This document shows, piece by piece, positions 1 to 5,977 of a stretch of DNA of 19,837 nucleotides (position 1 is its first letter; each line of letters opens with the position of its first letter). Below the pieces are notes generated by a model that worked only from the letters and a program-made list of their open reading frames with translations, searched no databases and was not told where the DNA came from. The translations under genes and the position numbers were made by a program. Source of the stretch: DASVFB01 sp045806505 (GTDB lineage: Bacteria > Actinomycetota > Thermoleophilia > Gaiellales > Gaiellaceae); assembly GCA_045806505.1 (NCBI GenBank), contig JBJMJE010000305.1:1-19837 (forward strand), given 5' to 3'.

Positions 1-424
1 CGATGATCGAGTGCATCCCGCCGCCGAGCCCGACGTCGGCGAGCAGCTCGACGAGATCGATGCGGCGCACCGGCGTCCTGTTGACGAGGTACTGGCCCTC
101 ACCGCCGCGCTGAAGCCGTCGCGCGATCGCGACCTCCGACCACTCGAACGGCCCGTCGCCGACACCGTTGTCGAACAGCAGCTCGACCTCGCAATGTTCC
201 GCCTGCTTCCGCGTCCTGGAGCCGGCGAACAGGACATCGTCCGGCTTCTCGGCCCTGAGCTCGTGCGGCGCCAGGGACCCCGAAGCCCAGACGATCGCGT
301 CGGCAACGTTCGATTTGCCCGACCCGTTCGGCCCGACGACGACGGCGACGCCGGGCTCCAACTGAATCTCGACCGGCTCCACGAAAGACTTGAAGCCGCG
401 CAACTTGATCGCACGGAGATGCAC
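1..424 (-). CDS. smc: Chromosome segregation ATPase SMC, N-terminal part (3' end cut by window edge)
   Basis: SMC proteins form dimeric, ATP-driven DNA-looping complexes with ScpA/ScpB that organise the chromosome. About 141 residues are visible. They open with MHLRAIKLRGFKSF, the typical SMC first strand and helix, followed by a Walker A motif GPNGSGKSN at residues 31-39 and the AEKPDDVLFAGS stretch typical of bacterial SMC head domains. The gene runs off the left edge before the coiled coil and Walker B. The start is taken as GTG at 422-424; the frame stays open back to the rnc stop, but no other ATG, GTG or TTG lies in between and homology begins exactly here. It follows rnc by 81 bp in the same orientation, as in other actinobacteria. 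Confidence 0.93.
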   Translation of the reverse strand, partial: MHLRAIKLRGFKSFVEPVEIQLEPGVAVVVGPNGSGKSNVADAIVWASGSLAPHELRAEKPDDVLFAGSRTRKQAEHCEVELLFDNGVGDGPFEWSEVAIARRLQRGGEGQYLVNRTPVRRIDLVELLADVGLGGGMHSII

Positions 425-505
425 GCCTGCCCAGGCTATCGCCGCTTCCGGATGCCGCTCCGACCAAGGTGCGGCTTCGCCCCGTAGCGTTTCGCGCGAG
501 ACGAG

Positions 506-1174
506 CTAGCCGACAGGCGAGGGCGTCAGCCCGAGCGCGGCGAGCGCGAGCTTGGCGGCCTCTTGCTCTGCGGCCTTCTTCGACGGGCCGCTGCCGATGC
601 CGAGCTGCTCGCCGTCGACGCGTGCCGCGCACGTGAACCGCCGGTCGTGCGGCGGCCCCTCGGTCTCGACGATCTCGTACTTCACCGAGCGACCCTCCCG
701 TGCCAGCGCCTCCTGCAGCTCCGTCTTGTGGTCGACGAAGCTCGTGAGCGCATAGTCGATGCGGCCGGCGAACGCGGCGACGACCGCGCTCTCGATCGGC
801 TCGTAGCCGTGCACGAGCAGCAACGCGCCGAGCGCCGCCTCGAGCAGCGCCGCGAGGACGTTCCGGTTGCGGACGAGCCGGTCGAGCTCGTCTTCCGGCA
901 GCTCGCTCTCGCCCCGTTCCTTCAGCTTCTGGCCGAGGTCGAGCTCACGCGCGACGACGGCGCAGCTCTGCCGCGACACGACGTGCGAGCGGATCTTCGC
1001 GAGCCGCCCTTCCGAGAAGTCGGGGTGGCCGTCGTAGAGAGCGCGCGCGATCGAGAGCTCGAGCACGCTGTCCCCGAGGAACTCGAGCCTCTCGTACGAC
1101 AACGTCCGGTCGGGTGCCCAGGAGGAGTGCGTGAAGACGCGCTCCGCGCGCTGTTTCGGGAGCGCCTCGATCAG
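506..1174 (-). CDS. rnc: Ribonuclease III with non-canonical or uncertain start
   Basis: RNase III cuts double-stranded RNA in rRNA maturation and mRNA decay. The catalytic domain has the signature ERLEFLGDSVLEL (E, E and D metal ligands), and a dsRNA-binding domain fills the C-terminal third (ELQEALAREG to SKKAAEQEAAKLAL). Homology extends upstream of the first canonical start (TTG at 1100-1102): the in-frame peptide RVFTHSSWAPDRTLSYERLE matches the family's conserved FTHxS block. No ATG, GTG or TTG exists in any frame between 1103 and the acpP stop at 1212, so an unusual start such as CTG (1172-1174, used here, 222 aa) or ATC (1190-1192) must be invoked, or a sequence error. A second oddity is NVLAALLEAALGA, where the family has LADxxEA: the Asp is Ala. 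Identity is secure; the start is not. Confidence 0.85.
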   Translation of the reverse strand: MIEALPKQRAERVFTHSSWAPDRTLSYERLEFLGDSVLELSIARALYDGHPDFSEGRLAKIRSHVVSRQSCAVVARELDLGQKLKERGESELPEDELDRLVRNRNVLAALLEAALGALLLVHGYEPIESAVVAAFAGRIDYALTSFVDHKTELQEALAREGRSVKYEIVETEGPPHDRRFTCAARVDGEQLGIGSGPSKKAAEQEAAKLALAALGLTPSPVG

Positions 1175-1211
1175 CCGCCGGAGCGGCGAGATATCGCCGT
1201 GCGCAGCGCGA

Positions 1212-1457
1212 CTACTGGTGCGAGGTGACGTAATCGACCGCCTGGCCGACCGTCGTGATCTTCTGGGCGTCCTCGTCTGAGATCTTGATCCCGAACTGAT
1301 CCTCGAGCTCCATGATCAGCTCGACGAGGTCGAGCGAGTCCGCGTCGAGATCCTCCTGAAACGACGCCTCCGCCGTGACCTCGCTCTCGTCCACGCCCAG
1401 CTGCTCGGCCAGGACCTCCTTCACTCGTTCGTAGACTTCCTCGCGGGACGCTGCCAT
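1212..1457 (-). CDS. acpP: Acyl carrier protein
   Basis: An 81-residue, strongly acidic protein. It carries growing acyl chains in type II fatty acid synthesis through a 4'-phosphopantetheine on the Ser of the DADSLDLVEL motif (around residue 41). Length and the helix II sequence ELIMELEDQFGIKIS are standard for ACP. The start is ATG at 1455-1457, preceded by a GAGGTGAG ribosome-binding sequence, one of the clearest in the window. It lies 30 bp downstream of plsX and just upstream of rnc. Sitting next to plsX is functionally sensible because PlsX uses acyl-ACP as substrate. Confidence 0.96.
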   Translation of the reverse strand: MAASREEVYERVKEVLAEQLGVDESEVTAEASFQEDLDADSLDLVELIMELEDQFGIKISDEDAQKITTVGQAVDYVTSHQ

Positions 1458-1487
1458 CTCACCTCGCTTGTGTCGGGGGCCCGGTGC

Positions 1488-2465
1488 CTAAGGGCGCGCC
1501 GATGCTACACGCTCGGGAAGGCGCTCGCTGAGCCGTTCGACGACGCGATGCTCGACGCCTCGGGCGGCAAGCCGGACGGCGTTCGCAATCGCTCGGCTGG
1601 AGGAGTTTCCGTGCGCGACGACCGAGAGACCGCGCAGCCCGAGGAGGTACGCCCCGCCGTAGGTGTCGGGATCGAGGCGGTCGCGCAGGCGCCGCGCAGC
1701 AGGACGGATGAGCAGGCCGCCGAGCTTGCCGCGCGTGGTCGACGAGATCTCGTCGCGCAGCTCGGCAAGCAGTTCGCCGATCGTGCCCTCGAGCAGCTTC
1801 AACGCGACATTGCCGGTGAAGCCGTCTGCGACGACGACGTCGGTGGCGCCGCGGAGCAGGTCGCGCGCCTCCGTGTTGCCGCCGAAGTTGAGCTCGGCGG
1901 CCGCGAGCAGCTCGTGCGTCTCGCGCGTGACGGCGTTGCCCTTCTCCGGCTCCTCGCCGATCGAGAGCAGGCGCACCTCCGGATTCCGGACGTCGAGGAT
2001 CTCCTTTGCGAACACCGTGCCCATGTGCGCGAACTGGACGAGGTGCTCGGGGCGGGAATCGGCGTTGGCGCCCGCGTCGATGAGCACCGAAGGCCGGAAC
2101 CGAGCCGGCACGACGACGGCGATGGCGGGACGCATCACACCCGGCAGGCGCCGGATGTGCAGCAGCCCCGCCGCAAGCATCGCACCGGTGTTCCCCGCGG
2201 AGACGACCGCGTCGGCCTCACGGGCGCCGACTGCCCGACATGCGGCGACGAGACTCGAGTCCGGCTTCGCGCGCACCGCGTCCGCCGGCTTCTCGTCCAT
2301 CTCGATGACGTCGCGCGCGACGACGAGCTCGAGACCTTGCGTGTCGAGGGTCTCGGGGCCGTAGAGGACGACGTCGATCCCGTCGCGCGACGCCTCGAGG
2401 GCGCCTGCGACGACCTCGGTCGAACCCCGGTCTCCCCCGAGGGCGTCGACCGCTATCCGCGGCAC
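1488..2465 (-). CDS. plsX: Phosphate acyltransferase PlsX
   Basis: PlsX converts acyl-ACP plus phosphate to acyl-phosphate, the acyl donor for PlsY in phospholipid synthesis. The 325-residue product opens with PRIAVDALGGDRGS (family DAMGGD block) and contains SAGNTGAMLAAGL, IDAGANADSRPEHLVQFA, GGNTEARDLL and DGFTGNVALKLLEG, all diagnostic of PlsX in the usual order and length. The start is GTG at 2463-2465, overlapping the rpmF stop by one base (TAGTG), which implies translational coupling. FakA and a DegV/FakB homologue, which make the same acyl-phosphate from exogenous fatty acids, are encoded 9-12 kb away in this window. Confidence 0.95.
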   Translation of the reverse strand: MPRIAVDALGGDRGSTEVVAGALEASRDGIDVVLYGPETLDTQGLELVVARDVIEMDEKPADAVRAKPDSSLVAACRAVGAREADAVVSAGNTGAMLAAGLLHIRRLPGVMRPAIAVVVPARFRPSVLIDAGANADSRPEHLVQFAHMGTVFAKEILDVRNPEVRLLSIGEEPEKGNAVTRETHELLAAAELNFGGNTEARDLLRGATDVVVADGFTGNVALKLLEGTIGELLAELRDEISSTTRGKLGGLLIRPAARRLRDRLDPDTYGGAYLLGLRGLSVVAHGNSSSRAIANAVRLAARGVEHRVVERLSERLPERVASARP

Positions 2466-2653
2466 TACGGCGCCTGGGTCGTCAGCGGCTCGATGTCGCG
2501 GCCCTTGTACGTCTTGCAGTTCGGGCACGCATGATGCGGTCGCTTCGGGCGATGGCAGGTCGGGCACTCGTTGACGCGCGGCGCCTCGAGGCGATGTGTC
2601 GCCCGGCGCTTGTCGCGGCGTGCCTTGGACGTTTTCTTCTTGGGGACGGCCAT
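2465..2653 (-). CDS. rpmF: 50S ribosomal protein L32
   Basis: A 62-residue basic protein beginning MAVPKKKTSKARRDKRRATH, the near-invariant L32 N-terminus. A zinc-ribbon pair CPTC and CPNC follows, so this is the four-Cys zinc-binding form. The start ATG is at 2651-2653. There is no Shine-Dalgarno sequence; instead a TACACT -10-like element ends 9 nt before the ATG. The gene is coupled to plsX through a TAGTG overlap. In most bacteria the DUF177 (yceD) gene lies directly upstream of rpmF. Here a plus-strand ABC-F gene is inserted between them, so rpmF must have its own promoter. Confidence 0.96.
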   Translation of the reverse strand: MAVPKKKTSKARRDKRRATHRLEAPRVNECPTCHRPKRPHHACPNCKTYKGRDIEPLTTQAP

Positions 2654-2662
2654 CGGCGCGCC

Positions 2663-2668
2663 AGTGTA
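2663..2668 (-). promoter_or_regulatory. Candidate -10 element (TACACT) of rpmF
   Basis: On the minus strand the hexamer TACACT is followed by nine bases and then the rpmF ATG. The same arrangement, with almost identical flanks (TAGCGG upstream, GGCSSGCCG downstream), precedes rpmB. No TTGACA-like -35 is visible at 17-18 bp. The spacing would put the transcription start within a few bases of the ATG, giving a leaderless or nearly leaderless mRNA. This is inferred from sequence only. Confidence 0.5.
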
Positions 2669-2689
2669 GCGGCCGCTATCATCCCCCGC

Positions 2690-2758
2690 GGCCCTTCGGG
2701 GCCTCTTATGACGGATCTCTAGATCGAACACCGGCTTCTCTTCCTTTCGATCAGGAGG
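2690..2758 (+). promoter_or_regulatory. Structured leader of the ABC-F gene (possible attenuator)
   Basis: Three elements are visible ahead of the ABC-F gene. GGCCC-TTCG-GGGCC (2690-2703) is a five-pair hairpin with a UUCG tetraloop. A four-codon ORF, ATG ACG GAT CTC TAG, lies at 2708-2722. An inverted repeat GATCGAA (2722-2728) / TTCGATC (2746-2752) ends immediately before the AGGAGG ribosome-binding site (2753-2758). CCTC at 2702-2705 or TCCT at 2742-2745 could also pair with the ribosome-binding site, giving alternative folds. Several antibiotic-resistance ABC-F genes are controlled by ribosome stalling on short upstream ORFs, so this is a reasonable attenuator candidate. The function is inference. 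Confidence 0.4.
2708..2722 (+). CDS. Possible leader peptide uORF (MTDL)
   Basis: A four-codon ORF (Met-Thr-Asp-Leu-stop) inside the ABC-F leader. GGGG at 2698-2701 lies six bases upstream and could act as a ribosome-binding site, although it forms part of the UUCG hairpin. Its stop codon overlaps the 5' arm of the inverted repeat next to the ABC-F ribosome-binding site. An ORF this short can occur by chance; only its placement between two stem-loops makes it worth recording. Confidence 0.22.
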   Translation: MTDL

Positions 2759-2766
2759 TCTCTCGC

Positions 2767-4284
2767 ATGCGCGGCGGCAGCATCGTCGCAACGAACATCA
2801 CGGTGGAGTACGGCGCAACCGTCGTCCTCGATCGCGTCTCGCTGACTGTTCCGCCCGGCGCACGCATCGGCGTCGTCGGACCGAACGGCAGCGGCAAGTC
2901 GACGCTCCTGCGCGTCCTCGCGGGCGCGGACGAGCCCTCGGCAGGTCGCGTCGAGCGCGTCGGCACGGTCCGATACCTGCCGCAGGAGCCCGAGCGCCGG
3001 GACGGCGAGACGCTGCTCGGCTATCTCGCGCGCCGCACCGCCGTCGCCGGGACGGAAGCGCGCATGCAGCGTGGCGACGCCGATGCCGTCGACGAGTTCC
3101 TCACGCTCGGCGGCGCCGATCTCGAGCCGCGCGCGCGGAAGGTGTGCGCGCAGTTGGGCATCGCGGTGCCGCTCGACGCCGAGCTGCCGACGCTCTCCGG
3201 CGGAGAGGCTGCGCGCCTCTCGCTCGCGGCATTACTTCTCTCGCGCTTCGACGTGCTGTGCCTGGACGAGCCGACGAACGACCTCGACTTCGACGGCCTG
3301 GAGCGGCTCGAAAGGTTCGTGCAGCGCTTCGCGGGGCCGATCGTCCTCGTATCGCACGACCGTGCGTTCCTCGATCGCACCGTGACGCGCATCGTCGCGT
3401 TCGAGGCAGAGACGCGACGCACCGCCGAGTTCGCCGGGACGTATGCGGAGTTCGAGGCAGAGCGGCTGCGCGCGCTCGACCGGCAGCACGCTGCGTACGC
3501 AGACTTCGTGGACGAGCGCGGGCGCTTCGAGCAGTTGCTCGGCGTGCGCCGCGAGCAGGCTCGCCACGGCCTCAATCTCGGCAGGCGCGAGACGCAGGCG
3601 CTCAAGTCGAAGGTTGCGCAGGCGCGGCGTCGCCTCGAGCGGCTCGACGAGGTCGAGAAGCCGTGGCGCCCGTGGCGGCTCGAGCTCGAGCTTTCGCCGA
3701 TCGCGCGGAGCGGCGATCTCGTCGCACGCCTCAGCGGCGCAGTCGTCCAGCGCGGCGACTTCCGCCTCGGCCCGATCGACCTCGCCGTCGGCTGGGGCGA
3801 CCGCATAGCGATCGTCGGCCCCAACGGCGCCGGCAAGACGACGCTCCTGCGCGCGCTCCTCGGCGACGTACCGCTCGCCGCGGGGACCCGGACGGTCGGC
3901 ACGGGTGTCGTCGTCGGCGAGCTCGATCAGCGGCGCGAGCTTTTCGCGTCAGACGAGCCGCTGCTCGAACGCTTCCGCGACGAGTCGGGACTCCTCCCGC
4001 CCGACGCGCGCACGCTGCTCGCGAAGTTCGGCATCCGCGGCGAGGATGCGCTGCGTCCTGCGGCTTCGCTCTCACCCGGCGAGCGCAGCCGCGCCGTCCT
4101 CGCTCTGCTGCAGGCCCGCGGCGTGAACTGCCTCGTCCTCGACGAGCCCACGAACCACCTCGACCTCGAGGCAATCGAGCAGCTCGAAGACGCCCTCGCC
4201 GACTACCCCGGCACCGTGCTGCTGGTCACGCACGACCGGCGGTTCCTCGAGCGCTTCGGTGCAGCTCGTACGATCGCGCTGTGA
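2767..4284 (+). CDS. ABC-F family ATPase (ribosome-associated, possibly ribosome protection)
   Basis: A soluble protein of 505 residues with two ABC domains and no membrane segment. Domain 1 has Walker A GPNGSGKST (residues 38-46), signature LSGGEAARLSLA, Walker B CLDEPTNDLD and switch SHDRAFLD. A basic, helical linker follows (roughly residues 230-310). Domain 2 has Walker A GPNGAGKTT (about residue 350), signature LSPGERSR, Walker B LVLDEPTNHLD and switch THDRRFLERF. ABC-F proteins bind the ribosomal E site and either act as translation factors or displace antibiotics. The start is ATG 2767, eight bases after a strong AGGAGG. It is the only plus-strand gene within the DUF177-rpmF-plsX block and has a structured leader, which leans towards an inducible resistance type. 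Subfamily cannot be fixed by eye. Confidence 0.9.
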   Translation: MRGGSIVATNITVEYGATVVLDRVSLTVPPGARIGVVGPNGSGKSTLLRVLAGADEPSAGRVERVGTVRYLPQEPERRDGETLLGYLARRTAVAGTEARMQRGDADAVDEFLTLGGADLEPRARKVCAQLGIAVPLDAELPTLSGGEAARLSLAALLLSRFDVLCLDEPTNDLDFDGLERLERFVQRFAGPIVLVSHDRAFLDRTVTRIVAFEAETRRTAEFAGTYAEFEAERLRALDRQHAAYADFVDERGRFEQLLGVRREQARHGLNLGRRETQALKSKVAQARRRLERLDEVEKPWRPWRLELELSPIARSGDLVARLSGAVVQRGDFRLGPIDLAVGWGDRIAIVGPNGAGKTTLLRALLGDVPLAAGTRTVGTGVVVGELDQRRELFASDEPLLERFRDESGLLPPDARTLLAKFGIRGEDALRPAASLSPGERSRAVLALLQARGVNCLVLDEPTNHLDLEAIEQLEDALADYPGTVLLVTHDRRFLERFGAARTIAL

Positions 4285-4335
4285 CGCTCGCGCTGTCGAC
4301 GTCTTGCTCACGCCCGGCTCGGCTCGTTCGCGGAG

Positions 4336-4848
4336 TTACTCGAGCTTCTCGCGTAGCTCGGCGAGCACGGCCCAGCGCGGGTCGCCCCGCTCCTCCTCGT
4401 GCTCGTGCGGCTCGAGGTTGAGATCCTTGCCGCAAACGGGACAGAGCCCGGCGCAGTCGGCACGGCAGAGGATCTGCTCCGGCAGCGCGAGCGCGATCGC
4501 GTCGCGCGCCCATCCGTGGACGTCGAGCCTGTCGTCGACGAGGTACGGCGTCCGCAGCTCGTCGCTTCCTTCGGGATTCGTCGCCTGGTACTCGCGCGCG
4601 TCGATATGCAGATCCACGACGGCGTCCGCCAGACAGCGGTAGCACGGCCCGTGCAGGCGCGCGTCGAAACGGAGCTCGAAGACCGTGCCGGTAGTCGCGC
4701 GGGTGACGACGAGCTCCGCTGGGACGGTGTCCGGAACGGGCAGGTAACGCTGGCCGCCGTATTCGAGGATGCCGAGCTCGAGCTCGATCTCGTCACGAAA
4801 CTCCTCGCCGGAGCGGAGCTTGGCGCTGCGTAGGCTGAACGTCTTCAC
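4336..4848 (-). CDS. DUF177 (YceD-like) zinc-ribbon protein
   Basis: A protein of 170 residues. The N-terminal beta-rich part ends in GPCYRCL, and the C-terminal part contains the DUF177 hallmark CRADCAGLCPVCGKDLN, with Cys residues likely to bind zinc, followed by an acidic DPRWAVLAELREKL tail. The family (YceD in E. coli, Rv2926c in M. tuberculosis) is nearly always next to rpmF and has been linked to large-subunit/23S rRNA processing, but its exact role is unsettled. The start is GTG at 4846-4848 with no clear ribosome-binding site; a perfect stem-loop (4851-4869) ends two bases upstream. The gene is convergent with the ABC-F gene, with 51 bp between stops. Confidence 0.88.
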   Translation of the reverse strand: MKTFSLRSAKLRSGEEFRDEIELELGILEYGGQRYLPVPDTVPAELVVTRATTGTVFELRFDARLHGPCYRCLADAVVDLHIDAREYQATNPEGSDELRTPYLVDDRLDVHGWARDAIALALPEQILCRADCAGLCPVCGKDLNLEPHEHEEERGDPRWAVLAELREKLE

Positions 4849-4850
4849 AG

Positions 4851-4869
4851 GTCGAGCGTAGCGCTCGAC
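4851..4869. repeat. Perfect 8-bp stem-loop just upstream of DUF177
   Basis: GTCGAGCG (4851-4858) and CGCTCGAC (4862-4869) are exact reverse complements separated by TAG. The element lies between the stop of the 34-residue peptide gene (4878) and the GTG start of DUF177 (4848). It has no T-run, so it is a weak intrinsic terminator at best. Its closeness to a start codon that lacks a Shine-Dalgarno sequence suggests a role in initiation or mRNA processing. RNase III is encoded nearby, but any link is speculation. Confidence 0.6.
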
Positions 4870-4877
4870 GGAAGTCG

Positions 4878-4982
4878 TTAGATCCAGCGCCGGCTGCGCG
4901 AGTCGTACGGCCGCGAGTCACGGCCGAACGCGAGGGCGAGCGGGAAGAACGCCATGATTGCGATGATCAGGATGATTGCCAC
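4878..4982 (-). CDS. Small hydrophobic membrane peptide (34 aa)
   Basis: GTG at 4980-4982 opens a 34-residue ORF ending in TAA at 4878. It starts with a single hydrophobic segment, AIILIIAIMAFFPLALAF (residues 2-19), followed by a charged Arg-rich tail, GRDSRPYDSRSRRWI. That layout is a typical one-pass membrane peptide with a cytoplasmic basic tail; the clean split between hydrophobic and charged halves is unlikely by chance. A GAAGG lies one base before the GTG, too close for an ideal ribosome-binding site. It is divergent from the LysR gene, with starts 47 bp apart, so it may be regulated by it. Function unknown; a small-protein homology search would decide whether it is conserved. Confidence 0.6.
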   Translation of the reverse strand: MAIILIIAIMAFFPLALAFGRDSRPYDSRSRRWI

Positions 4983-5004
4983 GCCTTCAGTGTGCCGACG
5001 CCGG

Positions 5005-5022
5005 TCGATAAGCACAAATCGA
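5005..5022. promoter_or_regulatory. Candidate LysR operator dyad
   Basis: In the 47-bp gap between the divergent starts of the small membrane peptide and the LysR gene lies TCGAT (5005-5009) and its reverse complement ATCGA (5018-5022), separated by 8 bp. A wider dyad, TGTGC (4991-4995) / GCACA (5012-5016), overlaps it. LysR regulators usually bind imperfect dyads with a T-N11-A core in exactly this divergent setting. No clear -35/-10 pair could be assigned here, so the call is tentative. Confidence 0.35.
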
Positions 5023-5029
5023 GGCTAAG

Positions 5030-5977
5030 ATGGGATCCATTATGGAACCTGATCGTCTTCTCGGCGTCGAGCTGCGGCACCTCCTGGCGTTGCAGGCCAT
5101 CGCGGAGCATGGTTCGTTCGGCCGTGCCGCGCGCGCGCTCGGCTACACGCAGTCCGCGATCAGCCAGCAGGTCGCTGCGCTCGAGCGCGCCGTCGGCGAG
5201 AAGCTGATCGAGCGCCCGGGCGGGCCGCGGCCGGTGTCGCTGACGGAGGCGGGGCAGCTGCTGCTTCGCCACGCGGAGGCGATCGTCGCGCGCATGAAGG
5301 CTGCGCAGGCGGACCTGGCCGCGTTCTCCGAGGGAGCGGCCGGGCCGCTCCGGATCGGCACCTACCAGAGCGTCAGCGCACGCCTGCTCCCCGCTCTCGT
5401 CCGGCGGTTCAAAGACGCGTTTCCGAAGGTCGAGATCCAGCTGTCCGAATCGGCGATCGACGACGAGCTCGAGGCACGTGTCGAGCGCGGAGACGTCGAC
5501 CTCTCGTTCGTGATGCTGCCGATGAACGACGCGCCGCTCGAGGCGGCTCAGCTGCTCGTCGACCCGTACGTCCTCCTTGTCCCCACCGGCTCATCGCTCG
5601 CAGGCCGCGCCAAGCCGCCGTCGCTGCGGGAGATCGCGAAGGAGCCGCTGATCGGCTACCGCCAGTGCCGGAGCATGGCCGCGGTCGAGACCGCGATCCG
5701 CCGCGCGGGAGCGGAGCCGCGCATCGTCTTCCGCTCCGACGACAACGGCACGGTTCAGGGCCTCGTCGGCGCCGGCATCGGCGTCGCGCTCGTCCCGCGG
5801 CTGACGCTTCAGCCGACGGAGGGCGTCGAGGTGATCGACATGGGGGATCTGCTGCCGCCGCGCCTCGTGGGGATCGCGTGGCACCGCGACCGCTACCGCA
5901 CGCCGGCCGCGCGCGCGTTCGTCGAGACGGCGCAGGACCTCTGCGCCGGCGACGGCCTCGAGCTCGTCGCTGCCTAG
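5030..5977 (+). CDS. LysR-family transcriptional regulator
   Basis: A 315-residue regulator. The N-terminal winged helix-turn-helix (residues 12-70) reads LRHLLALQAIAEHGSFGRAA and YTQSAISQQVAALERAVGEKL, the standard LysR DNA-binding signature. The rest is a periplasmic-binding-protein-like effector domain beginning LRIGTYQSVSARLLPALVRRF, with an IGVALVPRLTL stretch near the end. The effector is not predictable. The start is ATG 5030 with GAGG five bases upstream; an in-frame ATG at 5042 is an alternative. It is divergent from a 34-residue membrane peptide gene. Its stop codon (5975-5977) abuts the stop of the convergent SepIVA-like gene with no base between. Confidence 0.93.
   Translation: MGSIMEPDRLLGVELRHLLALQAIAEHGSFGRAARALGYTQSAISQQVAALERAVGEKLIERPGGPRPVSLTEAGQLLLRHAEAIVARMKAAQADLAAFSEGAAGPLRIGTYQSVSARLLPALVRRFKDAFPKVEIQLSESAIDDELEARVERGDVDLSFVMLPMNDAPLEAAQLLVDPYVLLVPTGSSLAGRAKPPSLREIAKEPLIGYRQCRSMAAVETAIRRAGAEPRIVFRSDDNGTVQGLVGAGIGVALVPRLTLQPTEGVEVIDMGDLLPPRLVGIAWHRDRYRTPAARAFVETAQDLCAGDGLELVAA

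Noticed and set aside
425..505. N-terminal extension of smc into the 81-bp gap after rnc
   Set aside because: The frame is open but has no ATG, GTG or TTG, and SMC homology starts at the GTG at 424.
1100..1102. TTG as the rnc start
   Set aside because: It would remove the conserved FTHSSW block and the first helix, which are in frame and clearly coding upstream.
4285..4335. Bidirectional terminator between the convergent ABC-F and DUF177 genes
   Set aside because: No clear inverted repeat with a T-run was found in the 51-bp gap.
4967..5272. A 101-codon minus-strand frame opposite the 5' end of the LysR gene
   Set aside because: It is antisense to the LysR HTH region and in a different frame from the 34-residue peptide; no protein-like features.
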